DNA of 7,934 nucleotides from Euzebyaceae bacterium (GCA_013696915.1 JACCXR010000424.1:1-7934), one strand, 5' to 3'. Shown: positions 1-6,465, numbered from the stretch's first letter. A program made the numbers and translations. The notes: a model not told the origin generated them from the sequence alone.

Positions 1-110
1 CGCTTCAGCACCATGGCCAAGGCCTGATCCATCGTCGTGTTGTTCGCCTCGGCGATTGCTCGCAGCTCGTCACGAACCGGAACTGACACCCGCACCGTCG
101 TGTCCTGCAT
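1..110 (-). CDS. Ribbon-helix-helix-like DNA-binding protein, possible antitoxin (3' end outside window)
   Basis: Thirty-six codons are visible from ATG at 110 down to the window edge; the C-terminal part is missing. The visible protein begins MQDTTVRVSVPVRDELRAIA and ends near ALAMVLK. A short beta-strand-like stretch (TVRVSVP, residues 5-11) followed by two amphipathic helices (about 12-22 and 26-36) is the layout of ribbon-helix-helix repressors and of VapB/RelB-type antitoxins, which bind operator DNA as dimers through the strand. This is recognition by eye of a short, degenerate fold. A partner toxin, if any, would lie to the left of the window. An in-frame ATG at 122 would add MLFR, but it lies inside the best -10 sequence, so the start at 110 is preferred. 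No Shine-Dalgarno sequence precedes either start, which fits leaderless translation. The gene is divergent from the DsrE-like gene. Confidence 0.6.
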   Translation of the reverse strand, partial: MQDTTVRVSVPVRDELRAIAEANNTTMDQALAMVLK

Positions 111-117
111 ACGGAAC

Positions 118-126
118 AGCATACCA
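118..126 (-). promoter_or_regulatory. Candidate extended -10 promoter for the ribbon-helix-helix gene
   Basis: On the minus strand the bases read TGGTATGCT, which fits an extended -10 element (TGn followed by TAnnnT). Seven bases separate it from the ATG at 110, so transcription would begin at or next to the start codon and give a leaderless mRNA. This agrees with the lack of a ribosome binding site. No convincing -35 is present at 16-18 bases upstream. The match is by eye and could be chance. Confidence 0.4.
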
Positions 127-167
127 GACCAGGATGTCCGGTCGTCGGCTCCCAAGCCGAAGTCCTC

Positions 168-344
168 CTACGGCATGCCCACCGCCATCGTCGTCACTCC
201 TCGCCGGTGTCCTCGCGAACGCCACCCTGATGACGCCACCCTGGTGACGCCGCCTCGTCGAGCCGACTCCAGCTGCGAGCGGCCACCCAGGTAGGCCTCG
301 ACGACGCCGAGGGCGAGGACAGGGCACTGGCCTTTGAGGTGCAC
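168..344 (-). CDS. Doubtful 58-residue reading frame, no recognised family
   Basis: A minus-strand frame starts with GTG at 344 and stops with TAG at 168-170. A GAGGAAAG sequence lies seven bases before the GTG and could act as a ribosome binding site. The first thirty or so codons (MHLKGQCPVLALGVVEAYLG and onward) have mostly G or C in third position and read like a real protein. The second half is rich in Arg and Gly, has many A- or T-ending codons and crosses the 14-bp tandem repeat, so it looks like non-coding DNA or a decayed end. I recognise no domain. It could be a gene remnant, a tiny gene co-directional with the ribbon-helix-helix gene 58 bases further on, or chance in GC-rich DNA. 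Confidence 0.2.
   Translation of the reverse strand: MHLKGQCPVLALGVVEAYLGGRSQLESARRGGVTRVASSGWRSRGHRRGVTTMAVGMP
221..248. repeat. Two tandem 14-bp repeats
   Basis: GCCACCCTGATGAC at 221-234 is followed directly by GCCACCCTGGTGAC at 235-248, with one mismatch. It sits in the middle of the divergent intergenic region. Direct repeats at that position can be operator half-sites, but nothing identifies a regulator and a small chance duplication is equally possible. Confidence 0.7.
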
Positions 345-395
345 GGCTACGCTTTCCTCGCCCGCAGGCCCCTGTAACAACCCGCAAACCACCCC

Positions 396-404
396 GAAGG
401 AGGT
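396..404 (+). promoter_or_regulatory. Strong ribosome binding site of the DsrE-like gene
   Basis: GAAGGAGGT is a near-perfect complement of the 16S rRNA 3' end and lies seven bases before the ATG at 412. It fixes the start there rather than at an in-frame upstream ATG at 334, whose extra 26 residues are of poor quality and would run through this site. It implies efficient translation. Confidence 0.85.
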
Positions 405-411
405 ACTCGCC

Positions 412-777
412 ATGGCAGGAAAAGCCGTCGTCAGTCTCACCACCGGTTTGGAGGACGCGGAGAAGGTCACGGTCGCCTTCCTCGTCTCCGTCGGCGCCGC
501 CGAGTCCGGGCGCCCGACGCTGATGTTCCTCACCAAGGAAGCCGTGCGCCTCGCCCAGGAAGGCGTCGCCGTCGGCGTGGCATGCGACGGCTGCCCGCCG
601 CTGCCCGACCTGCTCAAGCGCTACGCCGACGCAGGCGGCCGCTACTACGTGTGCCCCATCTGCTTCGACGCCAAGCAGCTCGACAAGGGGACGCTCCTGC
701 CCAACGCGGAGCTTGCCGGCACCGTACCGCTCTGGGAGTGGATCGGTGACGAAGGCGCCACGACCTTCAGCTACTGA
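412..777 (+). CDS. DsrE/DsrF-like family protein with two CxxC motifs
   Basis: This is a 121-residue cytosolic protein with no signal peptide or membrane segment. The order of elements fits the DsrE/DsrF/TusD fold: an N-terminal beta-strand (KAVVSLTTG, 4-12), a helix (DAEKVTVAFLVSVGA, 15-29), a strand (PTLMFLTKEAV, 35-45), GVAV at 51-54, and a C-terminal helix and strand. DsrE-family proteins act as sulfur carriers or redox partners in sulfur relay; many members have no assigned role. Four cysteines form two CxxC motifs, C58-DG-C61 and C81-PI-C84. One of them could carry a persulfide, or the four could bind a metal; the sequence cannot say which. The C-terminus (about 100-121) keeps a Trp-rich PLWEW segment. 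moeZ lies 104 bases downstream on the same strand, which supports a sulfur-transfer role and possible cotranscription. The family call is fairly firm; the function is inference. Confidence 0.82.
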   Translation: MAGKAVVSLTTGLEDAEKVTVAFLVSVGAAESGRPTLMFLTKEAVRLAQEGVAVGVACDGCPPLPDLLKRYADAGGRYYVCPICFDAKQLDKGTLLPNAELAGTVPLWEWIGDEGATTFSY

Positions 778-792
778 CCACGCACCCGGGTT

Positions 793-808
793 TGCACTGT
801 CTGCACTG
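793..808. repeat. Paired TGCACTG direct repeats upstream of moeZ
   Basis: The heptamer TGCACTG occurs at 793-799 and again at 802-808, a period of nine bases, in the 104-base gap between the DsrE-like gene and moeZ. The spacing is close to one helical turn, so a regulator could contact both on the same face. No regulator is identified and the heptamer pair could be chance. Confidence 0.5.
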
Positions 809-839
809 GCGCCACACGGGCGCGGGCGGGGCGCGCGCC

Positions 840-845
840 TAGCAT
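840..845 (+). promoter_or_regulatory. Weak candidate -10 for moeZ
   Basis: TAGCAT fits the TAnnnT pattern and would place the transcript start near 852, giving a leader of about 30 bases. No recognisable -35 stands 16-18 bases upstream; the sequence there is plain GC-rich DNA. moeZ may instead be read from a promoter before the DsrE-like gene. A moderate ribosome binding site, AGAGG at 866-870, precedes the ATG at 882. Confidence 0.25.
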
Positions 846-881
846 CGGAATGGCCGCCGACGTGCAGAGGTTGGAAACCCC

Positions 882-2045
882 ATGGAACCGTTGATCAAAG
901 ACCCCGCCCCCCTGTCGAACGACGAGATCCGCCGCTACTCCCGCCACCTGATCATGCCGAACGTCGGCATGGAGGGGCAGGGGCGTCTCAAGGCGTCGAA
1001 GGTCCTGCTGGTGGGGACCGGTGGGCTGGGGTCGCCGCTGGCGATGTACCTGGCGGCCGCCGGCGTCGGGACGATCGGGCTGGTCGACTTCGACGTCGTC
1101 GACGAGTCGAACCTCCAGCGCCAGGTCATCCACGGCACGAAGGACATCGGCAAGCGCAAGACCGACTCCGCCCGCGAGACGATCCTCGACATCAACCCGA
1201 CGGTGCGGGTGAACGTCCACGAGACCGCGCTGCGCAGCGACAACGCGCTCGAGATCATCAAGCCGTACGACCTCGTCATCGACGGGACGGACAACTTCCC
1301 GACCCGGTACCTGGTGAACGACGCCTGCGTCCTGCTCGGCAAGCCGAACGTCTACGGGTCGATCTTCCGCTTCGACGGACAGCTCGCCGTCTTCTACGCG
1401 GCCGAGGGCCCGTGCTACCGGTGCATGTTCCCCGAACCGCCGCCGCCCGGGATGGTCCCGTCGTGCGCGGAGGGCGGCGTCTTCGGCGTGATCTGCGCCA
1501 CGATCGGCGCCGGCCAGGCGACGGAGGGCATCAAGCTGCTCACTGGCATCGGCGAGCCGCTGATCGGGCGGATGCAGATCTATGACGCGCTCGAGGCCCG
1601 CTGGCAGACGATCCGGGTCAACAAGGACCCGGAGTGCCCGGTGTGCGGGAAGAACCCGACCGTCACCGAGCTGATCGACTACGAGCAGTTCTGCGGCGTC
1701 CCCGCGAACGACCACGAGACCGCCGACGACGCCGTCGAGTGGCAGATCACCCCGCCGGAGTTCGAGGCCGTCCGGGACCGGGTGCGCGTCATCGACGTCC
1801 GCGACCCTCACGAGTACGAGATCAGCCGCATCCCCGGCGCAGAGCTCATCCCGCTCGGCGAGCTGCCGGGCCGCATGCGCGAGCTCGACTCCTCCGAGGA
1901 CATCGTGCTGCACTGCAAGTCCGGCGCCCGGTCGATGCAGGCACTCGAGCTGCTGCACGACGCGGGATTCGCGAAGCTGCGCAACCTCCAGGGCGGCATC
2001 AACGCCTACGCCCGCCAGGTGGACCGGTCGATCCCCACGTACTGA
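882..2045 (+). CDS. moeZ: MoeZ-type adenylyltransferase/sulfurtransferase (MoeB-rhodanese fusion)
   Basis: The 387-residue protein has an E1-like ThiF/MoeB domain (about 12-260) joined to a C-terminal rhodanese domain (about 285-385). It adenylates the C-terminal glycine of a ubiquitin-like sulfur carrier with ATP and then passes sulfur from a rhodanese persulfide to form the thiocarboxylate; partners in actinobacteria include MoaD-type and CysO-type proteins. Seen here: N-terminal RYSRHLI (18-24), nucleotide loop GTGGLG (45-50), DFDVVDESNLQRQ (69-81), DGTDNF (134-139), zinc cysteine pairs C178/C181 and C252/C255, the C195-containing SCAEGG loop, and the rhodanese active-site loop CKSGARS beginning at C345, preceded by the typical DVRDPHEYE (305-313). 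Length and order match actinobacterial MoeZ. All key residues are present, so the protein should be active. No sulfur-carrier gene lies in the window. Its 3' end converges on the CNNM gene 12 bases away. Confidence 0.95.
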   Translation: MEPLIKDPAPLSNDEIRRYSRHLIMPNVGMEGQGRLKASKVLLVGTGGLGSPLAMYLAAAGVGTIGLVDFDVVDESNLQRQVIHGTKDIGKRKTDSARETILDINPTVRVNVHETALRSDNALEIIKPYDLVIDGTDNFPTRYLVNDACVLLGKPNVYGSIFRFDGQLAVFYAAEGPCYRCMFPEPPPPGMVPSCAEGGVFGVICATIGAGQATEGIKLLTGIGEPLIGRMQIYDALEARWQTIRVNKDPECPVCGKNPTVTELIDYEQFCGVPANDHETADDAVEWQITPPEFEAVRDRVRVIDVRDPHEYEISRIPGAELIPLGELPGRMRELDSSEDIVLHCKSGARSMQALELLHDAGFAKLRNLQGGINAYARQVDRSIPTY

Positions 2046-2057
2046 AGGGCCTGACGG

Positions 2058-3347
2058 TCACTCGACGCTGGTGACGGCCAACTCGACGACGCGGTGCCCG
2101 TCCATCCGGGCGACCTCCAGGCGCGTGCCGTCCACCGTCACCGCGTCACCGACGTCGGGGAGCCGCCCGAGCCGCACGATCACCAGACCCGCCACGGTCT
2201 CGTAGTCCCCGACCGGCAGCGCGATGCCGGCGTCGGAAGCGAGCTCGTCCGGGCGGATGGTGCCCGGCACGAGCATGCTGCCGTCCGAGCGGCGGTGCAG
2301 CCGGCCTGCGCCGCGGTCGGACTCGTCGTCGAACTCTCCGATCAGCTCTTCGATCACGTCCTCGAGCGCGACCAGGCCGCTGACGGAGCCGTACTCGTCG
2401 ACCACGATGGCGACGTGCTGCCGCTGCTGGCGCATGTCGAGCATGAGGTCCTCGATGGGCCGGGACTCCGGCGTCACCAGGGCGGGGCGAGCCAGTTGCG
2501 CGGCCGTCGTGGTGGCCCGCGCAGCAGGCTCGACGTGCAGCAGGTCCTTGACGTGGAGGACGCCGGTGATGCGGTCGAGGTCGTCGACGTAGACCGGGAG
2601 CCGGGATCGCCCCGTCTCCATGGCCACCCGCTCCAGCTCCTCCACGCCCGCCCGCGCCGGCACGGCCACGACGTCGCGGCGGGGGATCATCACCGCCTCA
2701 GCGTCCAGGCCGGAAAGTTCGAGCGCGCGCGACATCAGGACCTGCTGCTCGGCCTCGAGCATGCCGTGGATGGTGGACTCCTCGAGCAGCAGCACGAGGT
2801 CGGCGGGGGAGTGTGCGACGGCAAGTTCGTCCTGGGGCGTCACCCCGCAGGCTCGGACCAGGCCGTTCGCGATCCAGTTGAGCAGCCGGATGAGCGGCCG
2901 GAAGACAAGCGCGAACGCCCGGAACGGCCGGGCGAGGATCAGCGCCGAACGTTCGGGATGGGCGATCGCCCACGACTTCGGCGCCATCTCGCCGACGACC
3001 ATGTGCAGGAAGACGACGATCGAAAGGGCGACGGTGAACGCGATCGCGTGCCGCACCGCGGACGGGATCGCGACGGTCTCCAGCAGCGACTCGAAGACCG
3101 AGGCCAGCGCGGGCTCGGCGACCGCACCCAGGCCCAGCGACGCCATGGTGATGCCGAGCTGCGCGCCGGCCAGCATCAGCGAGAGCTCTCGGATCCCGGC
3201 GAGCGCATGCAACGCCCGGCGGTCGCCGTCGGCGGCCAGTTGTTCGATCCTCGATCGGCGGGATGCGAGCAGCGCGAACTCCGCCGCGACGAAGAAGCCG
3301 TTGACGGCGAGCAGCGCCACGGCGGCGAGGCCGGCGCCCAGGCTCAC
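2058..3347 (-). CDS. CNNM/CorC-type transmembrane protein (hemolysin-family, DUF21-CBS-CorC), second of a tandem pair
   Basis: This is a 429-residue membrane protein with the usual architecture: DUF21/CNNM membrane domain (about 1-190, hydrophobic segments near 4-25, 55-85, 98-120 and 135-160), two CBS domains (about 217-275 and 280-338), and a CorC_HlyC domain (about 350-426). Signature stretches are GFFVAAEFALL (17-27), GAQLGIT (61-67), VGEMAPKSWAI (118-128), MIPRRDV (220-226) and VVDEYGSVSGLVALEDVIEE (315-334). CNNM/CorC proteins are linked to Mg2+ or Co2+ export and resistance, with CBS domains that can bind nucleotides; the name hemolysin is historical. The GTG start at 3347 overlaps the upstream stop as GTGA, and GGGAGGG at 3352-3358 gives it its own ribosome binding site, so coupling and independent initiation are both possible. 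Substrate is not knowable from sequence. Confidence 0.93.
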   Translation of the reverse strand: MSLGAGLAAVALLAVNGFFVAAEFALLASRRSRIEQLAADGDRRALHALAGIRELSLMLAGAQLGITMASLGLGAVAEPALASVFESLLETVAIPSAVRHAIAFTVALSIVVFLHMVVGEMAPKSWAIAHPERSALILARPFRAFALVFRPLIRLLNWIANGLVRACGVTPQDELAVAHSPADLVLLLEESTIHGMLEAEQQVLMSRALELSGLDAEAVMIPRRDVVAVPARAGVEELERVAMETGRSRLPVYVDDLDRITGVLHVKDLLHVEPAARATTTAAQLARPALVTPESRPIEDLMLDMRQQRQHVAIVVDEYGSVSGLVALEDVIEELIGEFDDESDRGAGRLHRRSDGSMLVPGTIRPDELASDAGIALPVGDYETVAGLVIVRLGRLPDVGDAVTVDGTRLEVARMDGHRVVELAVTSVE

Positions 3348-4672
3348 GGCGCCCTCCCGCCCGCGTCGGCATCGGTGCCCGCCTCGGTCGGCACGGCGAG
3401 CACCTGCTGCACCGCGAACCCGTCCATCTGCTCGACCCGCAGCTCGACCGAGCCCGTCGACACGACGTCGCCGACCTCGGCGACCCGTCCGAGCCGCTCC
3501 ATCACCAGCCCCCCGACGGTGTCGTAGTCACCGGACGGCATTCGCAGGCCGGTGTCGCGCTGCGCCTCGTCGACCCGCCACCACCCCGGCAGGAGGAAGC
3601 TGCCGTCGGGCAGTGCCTGCACGGACGGCTCCGCGGGGTCGTACTCGTCTTGGATGTCGCCGACGAGCTCCTCGACGATGTCCTCCAGCGTCACGATCCC
3701 GGCGGTGCCCCCGTGCTCGTCGACGACGACGGCGAGCTGGCTGCGTGCCTCCCGCAGGTCGCGCAGAATGGTCCGCAGCAGAGCGGACTCCGGGACGGCG
3801 AAGATCGGCTTGAGCAGCCGCTCGACACCGACCTCGGCGCGGCGGTCGTGGGCGACGCCGAAGACGTCCTTCGCCTCGACGATGCCGTGGACGTCGTCCA
3901 GGCCCTCGCCGACGACGGGGAACCGCGAGTGGCCGCTGGAGATCGCGAGGTCGCGGAGGTCCTCGCATGAGGCCGTCACCGGGATCGACACCACCTGGGG
4001 CCGGGGCAGCATGGCGTCGGCGGCCCGCAGCGCCCGGAACTCCAGCGTCCGGCTGAGGAGCGCCACCTGCGCCTCGGGGAGGGACCCCCCCTTCCCGGAC
4101 TCGGTGATGATGAGCTCGAGCTCCTCGAGTGAGACCCCGCCGGTGAGCTCGTCGACGGGCTCGATGCCGAAGGCCCGGAGCAGCCGGTTGGCCGAGCTGT
4201 CGAAGAGCCGGATCAACGGCCCGGCGACACGCGTGTAGAGGGCGGTGCTGCCCGCGAGGGCACGCGCGATCGGCTCCGGTTTCGCGATCGCGAGGTTCTT
4301 CGGCCCGAGCTCGCCCAACGCCATCTGCGCCATCGTGGCGATGAGGAACCCGACCGTCAGCGAGATGCTGCGCACGGCCGTCTCGCCCAGGTCGAACACG
4401 GCCAGCAGTGGGCCGAGGGCCGCTGCGAAGACCGGCTCCGCGATGAAGCCGACGACCAGGGACGTGACCGTGATCCCCAGTTGCGCGCCGGACAGCACGA
4501 ACGACAGGCGCTTCTGCACCTCGACGGCGCGCGCCGCCTTTCGGTCACCGGCCTCCGCCTGGTCCTCCAGCCGACCGCGGCGCGCGGCGACGAACGCGAA
4601 CTCGGCCGCGACGAAGTAGCCATTCGCGAGGATCAGCGCGAGGACGGCCAGCAGGCCGAGCGCGACGGTCAT
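3344..4672 (-). CDS. CNNM/CorC-type transmembrane protein (hemolysin-family, DUF21-CBS-CorC), first of a tandem pair
   Basis: This 442-residue paralogue of the following gene has the same layout: DUF21 membrane domain (about 1-190), CBS pair (about 217-275 and 283-340) and CorC_HlyC domain (about 350-427), then a short polar tail rich in Ala, Gly and Asp. Signatures are GYFVAAEFAFVAARRGRLE (18-36), GAQLGIT (62-68), LGELGPKNLAIAKPE (119-133), MLPRPQVVSIP (221-231) and VVVDEHGGTAGIVTLEDIVE (315-334). The family is associated with Mg2+/Co2+ efflux or homeostasis. The ATG at 4672 overlaps the VanW stop as TGATG and is not preceded by a Shine-Dalgarno sequence, so translation probably depends on ribosomes finishing VanW. 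The frame stays open further upstream, but that stretch overlaps VanW coding sequence and reads as Arg/Gly-rich noise, and the hydrophobic N-terminus fits the ATG at 4672. Confidence 0.93.
   Translation of the reverse strand: MTVALGLLAVLALILANGYFVAAEFAFVAARRGRLEDQAEAGDRKAARAVEVQKRLSFVLSGAQLGITVTSLVVGFIAEPVFAAALGPLLAVFDLGETAVRSISLTVGFLIATMAQMALGELGPKNLAIAKPEPIARALAGSTALYTRVAGPLIRLFDSSANRLLRAFGIEPVDELTGGVSLEELELIITESGKGGSLPEAQVALLSRTLEFRALRAADAMLPRPQVVSIPVTASCEDLRDLAISSGHSRFPVVGEGLDDVHGIVEAKDVFGVAHDRRAEVGVERLLKPIFAVPESALLRTILRDLREARSQLAVVVDEHGGTAGIVTLEDIVEELVGDIQDEYDPAEPSVQALPDGSFLLPGWWRVDEAQRDTGLRMPSGDYDTVGGLVMERLGRVAEVGDVVSTGSVELRVEQMDGFAVQQVLAVPTEAGTDADAGGRAP
3352..3358 (-). promoter_or_regulatory. 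Ribosome binding site inside the end of the upstream CNNM gene
   Basis: On the minus strand GGGAGGG lies four bases before the GTG at 3347, within the last codons of the upstream CNNM gene. It decides the GTG start, which also makes the four-base GTGA overlap. Confidence 0.65.
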
Positions 4673-6444
4673 CAGGAGCCGCGCTCGATGATCCGGGGCT
4701 CCGCCACGTACCGCGTGAAGAACTCCTCGCGCTCCTCGCGCCCGTCGGGGAAGCGCAGGACGCGGGTCACCGTGATGTCGAAGCCCTGTCCGCCCCCGCC
4801 CTGCACGACCCGCTCGGAACCGGCGGGCAGGTCGGGGTTGGTGCGCACGGTCGTCTCCGGGCCGCGGAAGTTCGTGCGCCCGCCGGCGACGGCCTCCACC
4901 TCCACCCACTTCGTGGCCCAGATGCTGACGGTGATGGAGGTGTCGGTGTAGGAGGTGTCGATCAGCAGCCCGAACGGCGAGTTGTTGCGGAACTTCAGGT
5001 CGACCGTCGGGAAGTTCAGGGTCGCCTCGCGACCCTCCGGGTAGCGGCTGATGTACTGCGAGTGCGCCTTGTGCTCCACGAACTCGTAGCCACCGAAGAA
5101 GACCGCGTTGAACATCGTCGTCGCGAACTGGCTGACACCGCCGCCCACCTCTTCGACGAACTCGCCGTTCTGGATGGCCCCGCCGGCGGCGAAGCCGTTC
5201 TCGACCGTCCGTTCCCCGACGAAGCCGTTCACCGAGAACGTCTCCCCTGGCTCGACGACCACCCCGCGGACGATGTCGGCGATGCGGTGGATGTTCGTCA
5301 CCCGGCTCTGGCAGCACGCGTGGTTGGTCGTGAACGTCGACACCTGCTCGACGATGCCGAGCGCCTGCGCGTCCTCGGTCGACCTGCCGGGCGGGACGAC
5401 CTCGCCGGCGAGCTCGGCCTCCCGCGGCCCGTCGCCGGTCGCGAGCTCCAGCAGCTGGTCCATCGTGGCCTGCGGGTCGAAGCGGAAGCCCTCGGAGGAC
5501 TGCCCGATGGTGACGACGCCGGCTGCGAGCGTGATGTCGGCGTCGACCGGGTCCACCTCGAAGGAGGCCCGCTCCTCGGCCGACACCAGGGCCGCGACCG
5601 CGTCGACGTCCGCCTCGATCCGGAAGACCGGCTCCGCGGCCGCGTCGCGGCGAACCGACAGGACGCTGCCGATCTCCTGCGGGGCGAACTCCAGGACCTG
5701 GCCGCCGCGGACCAGTCGCACGGGCGCGGAGACCGCCCGCTGCCCGACGGCGAAGGCGGCGTCGACATCCGCCTGGGTCGTGGCCGGGGCGACCGTCCGG
5801 GCGTCGGCGACGAGCTCGGCGGGCCGCCCGGCGGACACGGCTTCCAGGGTCATCGCGCGCAGGGACTCGGCGTCGACCACGAAGCCGGGCCGGGGGTCGG
5901 TCCGGGTCACCGCGGCGCCGTCGAACCCGACGTCGCCCTCGACCGGGTCGGCGGACAGCTGGGTGGCGGCGCCGCCGGCCCACGCCGCGACGACGGCCTC
6001 GTCCACCCGCTCGACGGGGGTCACGGTGACGGTGTCGCCGAACGCGCGGACGTGGTCGGTCAGGGCGGTCAGGGGGTTCGACTGCCGCCCGCGCGCCAGA
6101 ACGGCCTCGACGGTGGCGTCGACGTCCAGCGCGTAGCCGAGCTCGCCGGCCGTGGCGCCGACGAGGGCATCGCCGCGGGTCACAGAGATGCGGCTGCCCG
6201 CGCGCTCCTCGGCCAGGCCGGCGACGGTGTCCCGCAGCTCCTGACGCTCGAGGCCCCCGACCTCCGTGCCGGCGACGACCGTGCCCGGCAACGCTCCCGC
6301 ACGCGCCACGCGCAGCCCCACGAGGAGGGCGCCGAACAGCAGGAGGACGGTGAGCGCCCCCACCGTGAACGGCACGCCGAAGCGGCGGACGGGGGAGCGC
6401 CGGCCGTACTGGACAGGGTCGGGGGACTGCGTCCTGGTCTGCAT
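4672..6444 (-). CDS. VanW-family membrane-anchored envelope protein with peptidoglycan-binding-like regions
   Basis: The protein has 590 residues: a short basic cytoplasmic tail (1-23, RRSPVRRFG), one membrane segment (about 24-46), a long extracytoplasmic part with two regions resembling the PG_binding_4 domain (about 60-190 and 215-325), and a VanW domain (about 365-512). VanW landmarks are NIHRIADIV (384-392), VVVEPGETFSVNGFVGERT (395-413), GGGVSQFATTMFNAVFF (434-450), HSQYISRYPEGREATLNFP (461-479) and LKFRNNSPFG (483-492). VanW takes its name from glycopeptide-resistance clusters, but its biochemical role is unknown; a link to cell-wall metabolism is inferred from context and the attached domains. 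The position where many relatives have Cys (GGGVCQ) is Ser438 here. A CC pair lies at 377-378. The ATG at 6444 is chosen because it sits just before the basic tail and membrane segment; no ribosome binding site precedes it. The stop overlaps the next ATG. Confidence 0.9.
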   Translation of the reverse strand: MQTRTQSPDPVQYGRRSPVRRFGVPFTVGALTVLLLFGALLVGLRVARAGALPGTVVAGTEVGGLERQELRDTVAGLAEERAGSRISVTRGDALVGATAGELGYALDVDATVEAVLARGRQSNPLTALTDHVRAFGDTVTVTPVERVDEAVVAAWAGGAATQLSADPVEGDVGFDGAAVTRTDPRPGFVVDAESLRAMTLEAVSAGRPAELVADARTVAPATTQADVDAAFAVGQRAVSAPVRLVRGGQVLEFAPQEIGSVLSVRRDAAAEPVFRIEADVDAVAALVSAEERASFEVDPVDADITLAAGVVTIGQSSEGFRFDPQATMDQLLELATGDGPREAELAGEVVPPGRSTEDAQALGIVEQVSTFTTNHACCQSRVTNIHRIADIVRGVVVEPGETFSVNGFVGERTVENGFAAGGAIQNGEFVEEVGGGVSQFATTMFNAVFFGGYEFVEHKAHSQYISRYPEGREATLNFPTVDLKFRNNSPFGLLIDTSYTDTSITVSIWATKWVEVEAVAGGRTNFRGPETTVRTNPDLPAGSERVVQGGGGQGFDITVTRVLRFPDGREEREEFFTRYVAEPRIIERGS

Positions 6445-6456
6445 GCGCGCCCGTTC

Positions 6457-6465
6457 AGGGTAGCA
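6457..6465 (-). promoter_or_regulatory. Candidate extended -10 promoter for the VanW-CNNM-CNNM operon
   Basis: Minus-strand TGCTACCCT fits an extended -10 (TGn then TAnnnT). Twelve bases separate it from the ATG at 6444, so the leader would be only a few bases long, which agrees with the absence of a Shine-Dalgarno sequence there. There is no clear -35. The operon may also be read from the LCP promoter beyond the window. Confidence 0.35.

Larger units (their letters stand above)
111..395. other. Divergent intergenic region of about 285 bases
   Basis: This region separates the minus-strand ribbon-helix-helix gene from the plus-strand DsrE-like gene and should contain both promoters. It holds the candidate -10 at 118-126, a 14-bp tandem repeat at 221-248, a doubtful small reading frame at 168-344, and weak plus-strand -10-like sequences (TACGCT at 348-353, TAACAA at 375-380), none with a good -35. 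It looks somewhat less G+C-rich than the flanking genes. I see no tRNA, no riboswitch and no intrinsic terminator here. Confidence 0.5.

Noticed and set aside
334..411. 26-residue extension of the DsrE-like protein
   Set aside because: The strong ribosome binding site at 396-404 and the family's usual N-terminus favour the ATG at 412.
771..1958. Minus-strand frame of 395 codons opposite moeZ
   Set aside because: The moeZ frame has every expected motif; the antisense product is Val/Asp/Arg-rich and matches no family I know.
2094..3527. Long open plus-strand frame of 477 codons opposite the CNNM pair
   Set aside because: It is antisense to well-recognised CNNM coding sequence; its product is rich in Arg, Asp, His and Gly with no domain, as expected from mirror frames in high-GC DNA.
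4673..5983. N-terminal extension of the first CNNM protein to 879 residues
   Set aside because: The extra part overlaps VanW in another frame and is Arg/Gly-rich noise; the hydrophobic CNNM N-terminus begins at the ATG at 4672.
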